Shown: positions 25,229 to 34,430, counted from the first letter of the stretch. The stretch is 64,000 bases of DNA from Rossellomorea sp. SC111 (GCF_024733565.1 NZ_JANIOC010000002.1:248979-312978), one strand, 5' to 3'. Program-made: numbers and translations. The notes: a model not told the origin generated them from the sequence alone.

Positions 25229-26157
25229 TTTGCCTCCTTCTTATGTAACTTTATCCGTGGATCAAGGAAACCATATGCCAGATCGACTAAAAATAACATG
25301 ACAATAAGGAAGGAACTATAAAATACCGTTGTTCCCATAATTACTGGATAATCACGTTGATTGATGCTTTCGACAAAGTATTTTCCCATACCCGGAATGG
25401 CAAAAATCTGTTCAATGACAAAGGTTCCTGTCAATATCCCCGCAGCAAGTGTACCCAGGACAGTGACCACTGGAAGCAGTGCATTTCTCAACGCATGCTT
25501 AACGACAATCTTGAACGGTGACAACCCCTTAGCGCGTGCTGTCCGTATATAATCCTGCGTCAACACTTCCAGCATACTCGATCGGGTAAGTCGGGCTATG
25601 ATCGCCATCGGCCCAGTAGCCAAAGCAAGAGTCGGCAGAATCATATGACGCCAGCTCGTCCAAGTGGCAACGGGCAGGATCTCCCAATTCACTGCCACTT
25701 GTTGAATCAATAATGTCGCCATGACGAAATTAGGGATCGAAATTCCAAGTACGGCAAATGTCATCGCCATATAGTCAATGATTCCATTATGTCTAAGGGC
25801 CGCCAAAACCCCGAGTATAATTCCTGAAAGCACAGCGATGATGAGAGTTGTCATCCCGAGTTCAAATGAAATCGGAAATCCCCTCCCCAGCAAATCGTTC
25901 ACAGTTTGCGATGGCTGCGTGATAGATGGACCAAAGTCCAATGAGATAAGCGACTTTAAATATAAAAGATATTGCACCATCAACGGCTCGTTCAAATGAT
26001 AATGAGCTTCTAAATTTTGTTGTACCATTTCACTCGTATTCCGTTCTTCATTGAAGGGGGATCCTGGTATGGTATGCATAAGGAAAAACGTTAACGTCAC
26101 AATCAGCCAGAGGGTTATGACCATGGCCAGTAGTCGTTTCAACAAATATGTACTCAT
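25225..26157 (-). CDS. dppB: Dipeptide ABC transporter permease DppB
   Basis: A 310-residue permease with six predicted helices. It opens STYLLKRLLAMVITLWLIV, carries the periplasmic-type hallmark TIPGSPF, the EAA-like cytoplasmic loop YIRTARAKGLSPFKI and ends in LDPRIKLH. It pairs with DppC to form the channel. Its last codons contain the AGGAGG for dppC. Confidence 0.95.
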   Translation of the reverse strand: MSTYLLKRLLAMVITLWLIVTLTFFLMHTIPGSPFNEERNTSEMVQQNLEAHYHLNEPLMVQYLLYLKSLISLDFGPSITQPSQTVNDLLGRGFPISFELGMTTLIIAVLSGIILGVLAALRHNGIIDYMAMTFAVLGISIPNFVMATLLIQQVAVNWEILPVATWTSWRHMILPTLALATGPMAIIARLTRSSMLEVLTQDYIRTARAKGLSPFKIVVKHALRNALLPVVTVLGTLAAGILTGTFVIEQIFAIPGMGKYFVESINQRDYPVIMGTTVFYSSFLIVMLFLVDLAYGFLDPRIKLHKKEAK

Positions 26158-26172
26158 TAAATCTCACACTTC

Positions 26173-26997
26173 CTAACAGAATGTTGTTCTCATCGCGAGT
26201 TCAGTCATGACCAGCATGGCTCTATAGGCTTCAAGGATATCTCTTGCCTCAAATCTCACAATCGTTGAATCTTCTTCATGAATGGTTCCCGGCATGAGAC
26301 TTGCCCACTCCGCCTGTCCGTAATTTGCAAACTCAATACGTAAAGTTGGATGGTCAGGGGGCGTGAGTGGTTGTACATTTTTCTTATTATGTATTGCTTC
26401 TTCTGTTTTCTTTTTTAATAATTGTTTTGATTTCTCAGGGGTAAGGCTCTTCGCAACAGACCGGGAAATCGTGTCCTTCACCACGGCAGTTATCACATGC
26501 GGAATTAATGCTTCTGCCTCCTGTGCAGCCTGATCATCCCCGGCAACCATTAAGACGGGAACACCGTAGTAACCTGCAACGTATGCATTGAACCCCAGTT
26601 CACCTACAGCCACATCATTGATGTACATATTTCGCACCCCAAAGATCATGGAATGTGACATCACACCTTTCATGGAAGCCCTGGCGTGATAACCAACAAA
26701 AAAAGCCCCATCAAACGTCTCATCCAGTCCTTCAACCATAGAATATGGTTTCACTCCACCAGATATCAGTTTCGTTTCAGGGTGCAATTTTTCTATTAAC
26801 AGATTGTTCATTTGTGAATGACTGTCATTCACCAATACCTCCTTGCAGCCTGAATCAAAGGCTGCAGTCACAACGGCATTCGCCTCTTCTGTCATAATGA
26901 TTCTTCCGCGTTCATAATTATGCTTATCTGATGACACATGGGTATGATCCACCAGACCTGTTATTCCCTCCATATCAACCGACACATAGACGTTCAT
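26173..26997 (-). CDS. dppA: D-aminopeptidase DppA
   Basis: A 274-residue zinc-dependent D-stereospecific aminopeptidase that releases D-amino acids such as D-Ala from short peptides. All five zinc ligands of the B. subtilis enzyme are at the same positions: Asp8 and Glu10 (SVDMEGITG), His60 (VNDSH), His104 (GYHA) and Glu133 (VGELG). It is the first gene of the operon and has AGGAGGG upstream. Confidence 0.96.
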   Translation of the reverse strand: MNVYVSVDMEGITGLVDHTHVSSDKHNYERGRIIMTEEANAVVTAAFDSGCKEVLVNDSHSQMNNLLIEKLHPETKLISGGVKPYSMVEGLDETFDGAFFVGYHARASMKGVMSHSMIFGVRNMYINDVAVGELGFNAYVAGYYGVPVLMVAGDDQAAQEAEALIPHVITAVVKDTISRSVAKSLTPEKSKQLLKKKTEEAIHNKKNVQPLTPPDHPTLRIEFANYGQAEWASLMPGTIHEEDSTIVRFEARDILEAYRAMLVMTELAMRTTFC

Positions 26998-27032
26998 AGA
27001 GTGGTCCCTCCTTTCTTAGGAAATATTTATTA

Positions 27033-27073
27033 AATTTTCTTAATATTATAATTATTATAGCATTTAAATACAA
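27033..27073 (-). promoter_or_regulatory. dpp operon promoter with overlapping CodY-like box
   Basis: On the reverse strand TTGTAT (27068-27073) and TATAAT (27045-27050) are 17 bases apart. AATATTAAGAAAATT (27033-27047) matches the CodY consensus AATTTTCWGAAAATT at 13 of 15 positions and covers the -10 end and start point. CodY repression of dpp is known in B. subtilis. Confidence 0.6.
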
Positions 27074-27224
27074 TAATTTTTTGAATAAAAAGGAATATAT
27101 TCCTATTTTCTTAAAAAAAGGAATTATGGACTATAAAGGTTTATTTTTAAAAGGATCTCTCTCCTTAAAGGAAGGCAAAGTAGTATAATGGAATCATGAA
27201 ATCGGATGGAAATGAAAAGATGCG

Positions 27225-27314
27225 ATGGATATCCTAATCGAAATCACACCGCAATCTTTTTCTGTGCATATGACAAATATCATTGAAGTAAAGGAACTGG
27301 AGGAGGACATATGA
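27225..27314 (+). other. Short frame, probably an operon remnant
   Basis: A 29-codon frame (MDILIEITPQSFSVHMTN..., ending EVKELEEDI) without ribosome site ends in an RBS-like GGAGGAGG followed by ATG ACT TAG. A TATAAT lies upstream at 27184. This looks like the scar of a deleted gene pair rather than a gene. Confidence 0.3.
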
Positions 27315-27384
27315 CTTAGCAATATTTTATTGAAATATTATTTATTTCGCTGAAAAAATGTCATTCTCATTAACACTTACATAA

Positions 27385-27420
27385 GAAAAAGACCTGGAGT
27401 ACTCATCTCTCCAGGTCTTA
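27385..27420 (-). terminator. Terminator of the 59-residue protein gene
   Basis: AAGACCTGGAG pairs with CTCCAGGTCTT around nine bases, with T runs on the reverse-strand exit. Confidence 0.88.
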
Positions 27421-27437
27421 AACTCGGTACATGTATG

Positions 27438-27617
27438 TTAGCTTATTTTATTCATCAATTTTTCTGAGTGTTGAGAGCCCATCTCTGCCACTAAATCAAG
27501 TAATTCTGCTTTCGTTGTCTCATCTAGGCCTTTATAAATAAGGAAAGCTTGCGTTGCATCAGAAGTAATTAACTTTCTGTATAACTTTGAGATTCTTTTA
27601 CTCCTGTGGGTGTCCAT
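27438..27617 (-). CDS. 59-residue helical protein of unknown function
   Basis: A short frame starting at ATG 27617, with AGAGGAGG seven bases upstream and its own terminator, which together make it a convincing gene. The product is hydrophilic and helical: MDTHRSKRISKLYRKLITSD, then AFLIYKGLDETTKAELLDLV and HSEKLMNKIS. It has no membrane helix and no cysteine. I recognise no family. Confidence 0.7.
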   Translation of the reverse strand: MDTHRSKRISKLYRKLITSDATQAFLIYKGLDETTKAELLDLVAEMGSQHSEKLMNKIS

Positions 27618-27777
27618 TAGATCCTCCTCTATAAATCCTTTCTGTTATTATAATAAATATAAGCTTGTTTTTTCAATATATTCTTCAAAATTTAATTATG
27701 TAACAAAAATGAATAAAACAATGATAAGTCAACCTTGGAGGAGAAAATAATTTTCCTAGACCTTTACACGTAGGTGA

Positions 27778-27954
27778 TTATCTTAAAGAAAAATCAGGTG
27801 ATAACTTTCCGAACTCTAGTGCTTCGAGGATGATTTCCTCAGAGAATCCTGTGTACTGAGAGAGCATTTGAATGGTGATCTTCTGAGAAGTACGGGAAGC
27901 CTCGTTCTTGCCATATAGGTTTGATACAAAACAATGGAGTATCTGTCCTGTCAT
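27778..27954 (-). CDS. Possible 58-residue protein or gene remnant
   Basis: A frame from ATG 27954 with product reading NEASRTSQKITIQMLSQYTG and then FSEEIILEALEFGKLSPDF, which looks like a short helix-turn-helix. It has no good ribosome site, and the frame opens only from a stop 75 bases upstream. It may be the tail of a decayed gene. Confidence 0.35.
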   Translation of the reverse strand: MTGQILHCFVSNLYGKNEASRTSQKITIQMLSQYTGFSEEIILEALEFGKLSPDFSLR

Positions 27955-28086
27955 GTATATGGAGCAACGATCGTCACAGCTCCTATTATTCTCTCCTCAC
28001 AAAGTCGCGGTTAAAGGTTAACTACTATTTACCCAAAGATCCATTTTGAAAACGAGGCTGTGCAGTTACATTTTAAGCTTTTTTGA

Positions 28087-28623
28087 TCATCTTCTTACTG
28101 TGAATTCATACTCTTTATATTCGCCATTATTGGAAGAGAGCTTTAATATATTCCGGTCATCTGGAATTCCGTTAAAAAATGCCCCGATGGCCCCTGTTGT
28201 GCATCTGTGCCCCGAGATCAGGATGTTGGTATCTTCCTTACCATGTAATATTTCTATTTCTGCCATAAAGTGTTTTATCCTTTTCATGAACTCCCCGGGA
28301 CCTTCCACCCCATCATAGAAAGCTGAATCAGGCAATGGTCCTGCCATTTTCACTTCCCTTTTTAAAAGTCCATCTGCTTCCCCCAAATCATATACATCCA
28401 ACCTGGAGTCTGTGACGTATGGCATCCCTGTAGCAATTTCAGCAGTTTCTTGTGCTCTTTTCTGTGGAGATGAAAAGACATAATCGAAGCTGACATGACT
28501 CAGTTGCTGTTTTAAATTTTCGGCTTGTCTGACGCCTTCATCATTTAAAGGGAGTCCTTTTCTACCTTGCAGTCTCCCTTCTTTATTCCAATCCGTTTGC
28601 CCGTGCCTAATAACGTAGATCAT
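28087..28623 (-). CDS. Histidine phosphatase family protein
   Basis: A 178-residue phosphoglycerate-mutase-like phosphatase. The catalytic RHG is R6-H7-G8 in YVIRHGQTDWNKEGRLQG, and the second histidine is in ILISGHRCTTGA. The second half lacks the long cap of true mutases, so a broad-range phosphatase is likely. AAGGAGG precedes ATG 28623. Single gene. Confidence 0.88.
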   Translation of the reverse strand: MIYVIRHGQTDWNKEGRLQGRKGLPLNDEGVRQAENLKQQLSHVSFDYVFSSPQKRAQETAEIATGMPYVTDSRLDVYDLGEADGLLKREVKMAGPLPDSAFYDGVEGPGEFMKRIKHFMAEIEILHGKEDTNILISGHRCTTGAIGAFFNGIPDDRNILKLSSNNGEYKEYEFTVRR

Positions 28624-28715
28624 ACAGCTCCTCCTTGGGTTTGGACATAATTCAATTGGAAACTCATCTGCTCGAACTGTTCTATTGACTTACTTAGTCT
28701 GATTTATCAATTTTA

Positions 28716-28913
28716 TTATTGCCCCTTCTTCCTCTTCTGCACTTCCATATGAATGACCAGATATGTAATACCCAAGAATCCCACTAATCCGAAGATGCCT
28801 GCGATGATTCCTTGGACCGAAGATGTCAGGATTGTATATCCCATCCCAATACTCAATCCTGTGATAACAAGAAGGAGCCAATGGGCGTATCGATTGATGA
28901 ATTCAGTTATCAT
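28716..28913 (-). CDS. Small two-helix membrane protein
   Basis: A 65-residue protein with helices at about residues 11-31 and 36-56 and a basic tail MEVQKRKKGQ. ATG 28913 follows GGAGGGG. The function is unknown. A hairpin at 28978-29002 lies upstream and belongs to the TraB gene. Confidence 0.6.
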   Translation of the reverse strand: MITEFINRYAHWLLLVITGLSIGMGYTILTSSVQGIIAGIFGLVGFLGITYLVIHMEVQKRKKGQ

Positions 28914-28977
28914 AATCCCCTCCACAGCTTTTGTATACCTATTTTAACATAATATCCCAATAATTACCCATAGAAAA

Positions 28978-29002
28978 TAAGCCATCCAGGAGGATGACTC
29001 AT
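28978..29002 (-). terminator. Weak terminator of the TraB gene
   Basis: GTCATCC and GGATGGC pair on the reverse strand, followed by TTATTTT. It lies just after the stop of the 29010-30185 gene. Confidence 0.55.
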
Positions 29003-29009
29003 TTTGTTT

Positions 29010-30185
29010 CTATATATTTTCCAGAAATAATCGTACAACGTCTGCTCCACCAATGACCGTTCCCAGTGTACTTCCCAAGTTGGCAAGTACGACAATGAGC
29101 AGGACGCGGGTTACTTTATTTCTCCAGAATCCTTTTATGCTCAGAACATCTTCAGGAAGGGAGTCAAAGTCACCGACATTGGGTCTGCGGAAATAGGCTT
29201 GAACGAACCCTGCAAACCAACCCGCAGCGAGGAGCGGATTCAATGAAGTGAAAGGTGCTGCGACGAATGCTGTTAATATGGCTAATGGATGGCCCATGGC
29301 GATGGCTACGCCCAGGGCAGAGAATCCCCCATTCCATAATATCCAACTGATACCCTGCTGTATGCCTGCATCAGGGTTTGATATGAACGTGTAGGCAATG
29401 ACGGCCAGGATTATGATAGGGATGGTCCAGCCGATGATTTTAGGCCATTTTGATTTAGCAGGACGTTCATTTAGCTTATCTAAGTTATGTTCGTTATGGA
29501 TTTCTTGCGTGATGCCAGGAACGTGTGCAGCGCCAAGTACTGCTACAATCTTATCGCCAGGTGCTTCCTTGATTTTTTGAGCCAGGTATTGGTCACGTTC
29601 ATCAATCAAAGGTGTTTTCAGTTTAGGAAACACCTGGGTGAATTCATTCAACATTGAATCAAGCATATCCTGTGATTTGATTTTCTCAAGTTCTTCCTCA
29701 GTAATCGTATCAGTGCTGAAAATGCTATATATGATTTGGGTCAATAACTTGGCTTTCCCACTGAAACCGACGCTGTTCCAAATCCGGGAAAATGTCACCT
29801 GGATGTTGCGGTCAGCAAGGACAAGTTCTGCGTTAAGTTCTTTCGCGGATTCAATCCCCTGAATCATTTCCTGTCCCGGTTTAATGCCGAACTGTTTGGC
29901 CATTCTTCGCTGAAAGGATCCAATGGCCAGGTTCATGAGCAATAAGGTCGCTTTCTTATCCTTGATTACTTGAAAGATATCAGTGTCCCTCCACTTATCT
30001 CCTTCGACGATGGATTGATACCTCGGTTCGTCCAGTTCTACACAAACCGTGTCCGGTCGTTCTGCTTCTATTACTTCTTTTACCTGCTCAGCACTCTGAC
30101 GTGACACATGAGCGGTTCCGATGAGAATAAATTCCTTCCCATCCATATGTATTCTTGTAATATTCTTTTCTTTTTCTGTCATCAT
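29010..30185 (-). CDS. TraB/PrgY-family membrane protein
   Basis: A 391-residue member of the TraB family (pheromone-shutdown type in enterococci; broadly conserved as a GTP- or chaperone-independent hydrolase-like domain). The N-terminal half contains EFILIGTAHVSRQSAEQV, VCVELDEPRY and VAVLGAAHVPGI, the family's two GxxH motifs. The C-terminal half has four or more hydrophobic helices. ATG 30185, behind AAAGGAAGG, is preferred over 30260. Its role in Bacillus is unknown. Confidence 0.85.
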   Translation of the reverse strand: MMTEKEKNITRIHMDGKEFILIGTAHVSRQSAEQVKEVIEAERPDTVCVELDEPRYQSIVEGDKWRDTDIFQVIKDKKATLLLMNLAIGSFQRRMAKQFGIKPGQEMIQGIESAKELNAELVLADRNIQVTFSRIWNSVGFSGKAKLLTQIIYSIFSTDTITEEELEKIKSQDMLDSMLNEFTQVFPKLKTPLIDERDQYLAQKIKEAPGDKIVAVLGAAHVPGITQEIHNEHNLDKLNERPAKSKWPKIIGWTIPIIILAVIAYTFISNPDAGIQQGISWILWNGGFSALGVAIAMGHPLAILTAFVAAPFTSLNPLLAAGWFAGFVQAYFRRPNVGDFDSLPEDVLSIKGFWRNKVTRVLLIVVLANLGSTLGTVIGGADVVRLFLENI

Positions 30186-30421
30186 TGTGTACCTTCCTTT
30201 AATTCCGTTGACTTGCGAATAAATTGAATCTACCTCACTATGATAAACTAGTTTTGGCAAAATTTAAATAAATACTGATCAGAATCGTGAAAGATCTTGA
30301 ATCTGCTGTTTGGCTAATATGTATTGGCCAGGTGAAAGGTAGGGATTTGGATGAGTTGATTACTACCTGAATGAATTAAGGGTGAAATCATTATAATGAA
30401 CAACATTATCTCTTTATAACG

Positions 30422-30446
30422 AAAAAACCCCATCAAAAAGATGGGA
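30422..30446 (-). terminator. Terminator of the VWA gene
   Basis: CCCATC and GATGGG form the stem on the reverse strand, followed by six T. Confidence 0.8.
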
Positions 30447-30460
30447 CCCCAAGATCATGA

Positions 30461-31048
30461 TTACGATTTGTTTCTCTTATCAAGCACAGCTTCACTTACC
30501 ACATCATACATCGCCTCAACTCCTTTAGAAGAAGCTTTAAATTGATATGCATTCCCGATGTCGATGCCGATATTCATTGCTTCTTCAGCTGCATTGATAT
30601 TCGCTCCCAGAAAGATGAACTCCCAATTGTATCGTTCCTGCTGATGACTGATAAGTTCCTTCACCTGGATTGCAGAGAACTCCACGCTGGCGTTTTCCAT
30701 ACCATCGGTTGTGATTACGAAGATGACTTTACCTGGTCTTTCCTCTTCAGCCATATGAGATAGGCGATGACCCACTTCGATGATCGTTTTACCAACAGCA
30801 TCCATTAAAGCCGTGCACCCTCTTACGAAGTACTCCTCTCTTGTAAGCCGTACCTTACCAGCCTCCATTCCACTCCATAACTGCTCGACCTTATCATCAA
30901 AGAGGACGGTCGTGACAAGTGTTTGCCCGGTTAGCTGTCGCTGCTTCTCAATAAAAGAGTTGTAACCTCTAATCGTCTCTTGTTCAAGTCCTCTCATCGA
31001 CCCGCTTCTATCCAATAAAAAAATGATTTCAGTGTGTTCTCTATTCAT
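30461..31048 (-). CDS. VWA-domain protein
   Basis: A 195-residue stand-alone von Willebrand A domain. The metal-ion-dependent adhesion site is D13-R-S15-G-S17 (FLLDRSGSM), with a later Thr (TALMDAVG) and Asp (TTDGMENAS). Such cytoplasmic VWA proteins usually act with AAA+ ATPases or as metal-dependent scaffolds, but no ATPase is nearby. ATG 31048 follows GGAGAGG. It is divergent from the broken regulator at 31141. Confidence 0.87.
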   Translation of the reverse strand: MNREHTEIIFLLDRSGSMRGLEQETIRGYNSFIEKQRQLTGQTLVTTVLFDDKVEQLWSGMEAGKVRLTREEYFVRGCTALMDAVGKTIIEVGHRLSHMAEEERPGKVIFVITTDGMENASVEFSAIQVKELISHQQERYNWEFIFLGANINAAEEAMNIGIDIGNAYQFKASSKGVEAMYDVVSEAVLDKRNKS

Positions 31049-31071
31049 TTTTCTCATCCTCTCCATATTTT

Positions 31072-31124
31072 TCTGATATAATCTTAACCACAAAGAGTAT
31101 GAGATGGGTCGCTTTGTAAGCGAC
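31072..31124 (+). promoter_or_regulatory. Promoter with GTCGCTT dyad
   Basis: An extended -10 TGATATAAT (31073-31081) is followed 30 bases later by GTCGCTT-TGT-AAGCGAC (31108-31124), a seven-base perfect inverted repeat just upstream of the regulator gene's ribosome site. It is a likely operator, perhaps autoregulatory. Confidence 0.5.
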
Positions 31125-31140
31125 ATTTAGAGGTGATGAT

Positions 31141-31607
31141 ATGCTTAGCGAACAGATTCTGAAGGAGCTTCTTGGTTTTGTGGAGGAAAGCAGAGACGTC
31201 CTGATATATGATTTACAAATTTAAATGATGCAGTGTACACCAGTGAGCTGGAAGCGTTTATTGAGATGAAACATTCGGCATCTTTTTCAGAAAGGCTTTT
31301 TCAGCATATTGATGAACTGGGTTTGACAGATGCTTCCGTTTACAAAAATGCCGGGGTAGACCGGAAGCTTTTTTCCAAAATCAGATCGATTCCTGATTAT
31401 AATCCCAGTAAGCGGACAGTAGTAGCCTTGTGTCTTTCTATGAAATTGCCTGAGGAAGATACTGTAGATATGTTGAATGCCGCCGGTTTTTCCTTGTCCA
31501 ACAATGACCGTTTCGATCTCGTGATTCAATTTTGTTTAGAGAAGGAAATTTTCGACATTGATGAAGTCAACCAGGCACTGTATTCCCTCCGGTTAAAACC
31601 ATTATGA
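31141..31607 (+). pseudogene. Frameshifted XRE-like regulator
   Basis: ATG 31141 behind AGAGGTG opens MLSEQILKELLGFVEESRDV and stops after 27 codons. In the next frame, after one base change near 31217-31224, the product continues as LNDAVYTSELEAFIEMKHSA and SVYKNAGVDRKLFSKIRSIP, ending in LYSLRLKPL. The second part is the helix-turn-helix-like domain also seen after macro domains. The original gene was about 155 codons. A sequencing error is possible. If real, the regulator is dead or partly translated from GTG 31233. Confidence 0.6.
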
Positions 31608-31638
31608 AAAAAGTAGAGTGCTAGAAACAGCACTCTAC
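31606..31638. terminator. Terminator shared by convergent genes
   Basis: GTAGAGTGCT pairs with AGCACTCTAC around six bases; the T run is on the reverse strand. Confidence 0.85.
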
Positions 31639-31642
31639 TCCC

Positions 31643-32332
31643 CTAATATTTCTTTTCAATTCTCTCCTGTAATGTTTCAATTTTTTCCGGAAGTACATAA
31701 AGGTATTCGATCAAACCTTCCAATAACTCTATGAGCAGGCCGGCAGTTTCATCGTCTATTTCCCGTTCCAATTCCAACATTTCATAAAATGCTGATTTAG
31801 GATGAACAAGATGGCTGAGTGCCTGGATCGGTTTTGACAGATCTACATTCTTTGGCAGCTGATCGAATTGTTCCGACAAGGATTGACCTGATGATTGATC
31901 ACCATTGAAATTCTTCAGGACACTCTCTAAAACTCGTTTTGACATTACGGCCGTTGCGGAGTTATCTTTGGACTGGCTAACATTCAATGCAGAACGGAAC
32001 GAACGGACTAGGTCCTGGGGGATCCGTTTATTCCCCTGGATCTGATCCAAAGGCCCATTTGTAGCCAGTGGATCATAAATATAAAGACCCGCTTCCTCCT
32101 TGTGATGAATCGAATCATCATTCAACATGATAACGAAAACAGCCGGTTTCTTACACTCCGAACAGTTTGCTTCTGCGAACAGCCCTGTTTTATTCACTTG
32201 ATAGAAGTTGGCTTTCAACACAAATTCACTGGTCTTAGAGCAACTTGGACATTGGCTTTTGACTTTCTTAGGAACTTTTTGATATCCGTACTGAATGTGA
32301 GACAATATAGATCCCGGTAAAATTTCTCTCAT
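31643..32332 (-). CDS. Zinc-ribbon protein with DUF4145-like domain
   Basis: A 229-residue protein. Two CxxC pairs, CPSC at about residue 28 and CSEC at about 59, form a probable zinc ribbon. The region IPQDLVRSFRSALNVSQSKD and the later SATAVMSKRVLESVLKNF match the DUF4145 helical domain seen in toxin/defence and restriction-associated proteins. A long helical C-terminus ends in EKIETLQERIEKKY. ATG 32332 has TAGGAGG. The function is unknown; no nuclease partner is adjacent. Confidence 0.75.
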   Translation of the reverse strand: MREILPGSILSHIQYGYQKVPKKVKSQCPSCSKTSEFVLKANFYQVNKTGLFAEANCSECKKPAVFVIMLNDDSIHHKEEAGLYIYDPLATNGPLDQIQGNKRIPQDLVRSFRSALNVSQSKDNSATAVMSKRVLESVLKNFNGDQSSGQSLSEQFDQLPKNVDLSKPIQALSHLVHPKSAFYEMLELEREIDDETAGLLIELLEGLIEYLYVLPEKIETLQERIEKKY

Positions 32333-32530
32333 GCGTACCTCCTAGAAAATGCACCTCGAAAAATGAATTTTAATTATTATGAAAATTTCCGTTAAATAAA
32401 AAAACGCTTCCCTTATATCAAAATTATACCTTTGATAGAAAGTATTACAAGCTTAATTAAAGGGAAAACAAGAATTGTGATAATGGGACTAAAGATGAGT
32501 AAATGGTGTTGTAACCCACTATAACCGTCA

Positions 32531-33604
32531 CTATCTGGTCAATCTGTGTATACCTTTTTCTACTTCCTGTACCAGGGAATCAATCAATTCATGTACATAA
32601 ACGTCCTTACTTAGCCGCGGACTCTGGCCAGACCATAATGACATTAATTCAGGGTTATGTTGATTGCCGGCTTCCCTTCTTAATTCTTTCGTCAATGCGT
32701 TTTGCACAGGATAAGGAAGGATTTGATTCTCGTACTCTTTCATTATGTTTATGAATGAGTTTGTCATACCCCTTGCCGGTTTACCGCTGAATGCAGATGT
32801 GATGGTTGTACTTGTATCTTCACCTTGTAAAATGGCTTTTTTATGTATGGCTTTTGCTCCGCTTTCTTTATTTGTAAGAAAAGCTGTACCCATCTGAACG
32901 CCTTTTGCACCCAGAGCAAGGGCAGCTATCACGCCTCTTCCATCCATTACTCCCCCTGCAGCAATGACCGGTACTTCAACAGCATCCACTACTTGGGGAA
33001 TTAGTGAGAACGTCCCAATCATTGATTCATCGTATGTACCAAGAAATGTACCCCTGTGACCACCAGCCTCGCTTCCCTGTGCGACGATCACATCCACTCC
33101 ACACTCTTGATTGATCAGCGCCTCTTTCACCGTCGTCGCAGTTCCAATCACTTTAATGCCTTCTTTTTTCAGCTCTTTCATTATTTCCTTTGGTGGAATT
33201 CCAAATGTAAAGCTGCAGACAGGCACTCGTTCCTTTATGATCGATTCAATCTGTCTTTCAAGATCAATTTGTTCTAAACTGAATGCTTCATCATTAAATA
33301 GATTCAACTCTTTCATAAAAGGTGTCAGCAATTTCTGCATTTGGCTTACCTGTTCTTCACTATATTCCGGTACCTCGGGAATGAAAAGATTTACACCAAA
33401 TGGAAGGTTCGTTTGCTTTTTTACTTGTTTGATCGATTCATTGAGGTCGGCGACAGACATATACCCCGCTCCAATCGTCCCGAGCCCCCCGGAGTTTGAT
33501 ACAGAAGCAACCAGTTTAGGGGTTGTGACCCCTCCAGCCATTCCTGCTTGGATGATAGGATATTTTATACCCAGGTTCTTTGAAACATCGTTTTGATACC
33601 ACAT
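32531..33604 (-). CDS. Nitronate monooxygenase
   Basis: A 357-residue FMN-dependent nitronate monooxygenase (NMO/2-nitropropane dioxygenase type), which oxidises alkyl nitronates. The start YPIIQAGMAGGVTTPKLVAS and the FMN-binding stretches VDVIVAQGSEAGGHRG and IAAGGVMDGRGVIAALALGA are diagnostic. ATG 33604 follows CAGGAGGG. Single gene, probably detoxifying propionate-3-nitronate-like compounds. Confidence 0.93.
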   Translation of the reverse strand: MWYQNDVSKNLGIKYPIIQAGMAGGVTTPKLVASVSNSGGLGTIGAGYMSVADLNESIKQVKKQTNLPFGVNLFIPEVPEYSEEQVSQMQKLLTPFMKELNLFNDEAFSLEQIDLERQIESIIKERVPVCSFTFGIPPKEIMKELKKEGIKVIGTATTVKEALINQECGVDVIVAQGSEAGGHRGTFLGTYDESMIGTFSLIPQVVDAVEVPVIAAGGVMDGRGVIAALALGAKGVQMGTAFLTNKESGAKAIHKKAILQGEDTSTTITSAFSGKPARGMTNSFINIMKEYENQILPYPVQNALTKELRREAGNQHNPELMSLWSGQSPRLSKDVYVHELIDSLVQEVEKGIHRLTR

Positions 33605-33710
33605 ATTTTCCCTCCTGTTTCAATCATATATAAGGTTATTCTATATTGAATTATGTCAAATGAAAGCATGTTCTACAACTCATTCGAGTTCATCGATGAC
33701 TCTTCTTCGT

Positions 33711-33749
33711 CAAAAAAGCGTTCAAAGCAGCAGTGGCCTTGAACGCTTT
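33711..33749 (-). terminator. Terminator of the YrzF-like gene
   Basis: AAAGCGTTCAA pairs with TTGAACGCTTT; six T follow on the reverse strand. Confidence 0.87.
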
Positions 33750-33755
33750 AAAGAC

Positions 33756-34430
33756 TTATTTAAAGGAAGTGAAATTTGATACTCTTTTCAGGAACTCCTC
33801 ATATGAACTATAATGCTTATTCCATGAGTTATACCATTTTCGTATGGTCTCCAACAACCAAAATGGTACAGCCCGGCCTTCTATAAGATGGTAATGATCT
33901 TCGTAAGCTTTCTTTAAATGTTCCCATCTGAAATCATTTCCAGGTTGAATATATTCGGATACATCAATGATCTTTGCTCTCCCATTTTGCAATAAAATGT
34001 TTTTCAGATGAATATCTCGTGGATTCATTCCTTGATCACGAACATATTGTCTTGCATTTTCAACATCTTCAACCACTTGTTCAGGAATTTTAATCCCTTG
34101 CAGCAAACAATCAAAAAGGGTAGACCCTTCTTCGAAACTTAACACCAGCAATGTATCATAAGCTGCATAGCAGGTGGAGAAATAAGGAGAGTTTCCGATG
34201 GTTTGATAAACTTTTTCTTCATTTTTAATTTTAGATCTTTTATCATCAGCATACAACTTGAACGCAAATTCCGGTGCATAAATAGATTGAAAGACAGCCG
34301 CGTCGGTCCCGACGCCAATGCATCGTAAAGTTTCATCACTGCCATGGATTGTGACAGGCTCGTTATTTGCATTTGAAGAGACGGTCATTTGAGATAAAGA
34401 AGGTAGTACGACTTCCCATTTATTATCCAT
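33756..34430 (-). CDS. yrzF: YrzF-like protein kinase-fold protein
   Basis: A 224-residue small protein-kinase-like protein resembling B. subtilis YrzF. The glycine loop is GVGTDAAVF, a lysine follows in EFAFKLYADD, the catalytic loop is NPRDIHLKNILL, and the metal loop is AKIIDVSEY (DVS in place of DFG). The C-lobe is reduced. Whether it phosphorylates proteins is not shown. ATG 34430 follows GGGAG. Confidence 0.8.
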   Translation of the reverse strand: MDNKWEVVLPSLSQMTVSSNANNEPVTIHGSDETLRCIGVGTDAAVFQSIYAPEFAFKLYADDKRSKIKNEEKVYQTIGNSPYFSTCYAAYDTLLVLSFEEGSTLFDCLLQGIKIPEQVVEDVENARQYVRDQGMNPRDIHLKNILLQNGRAKIIDVSEYIQPGNDFRWEHLKKAYEDHYHLIEGRAVPFWLLETIRKWYNSWNKHYSSYEEFLKRVSNFTSFK

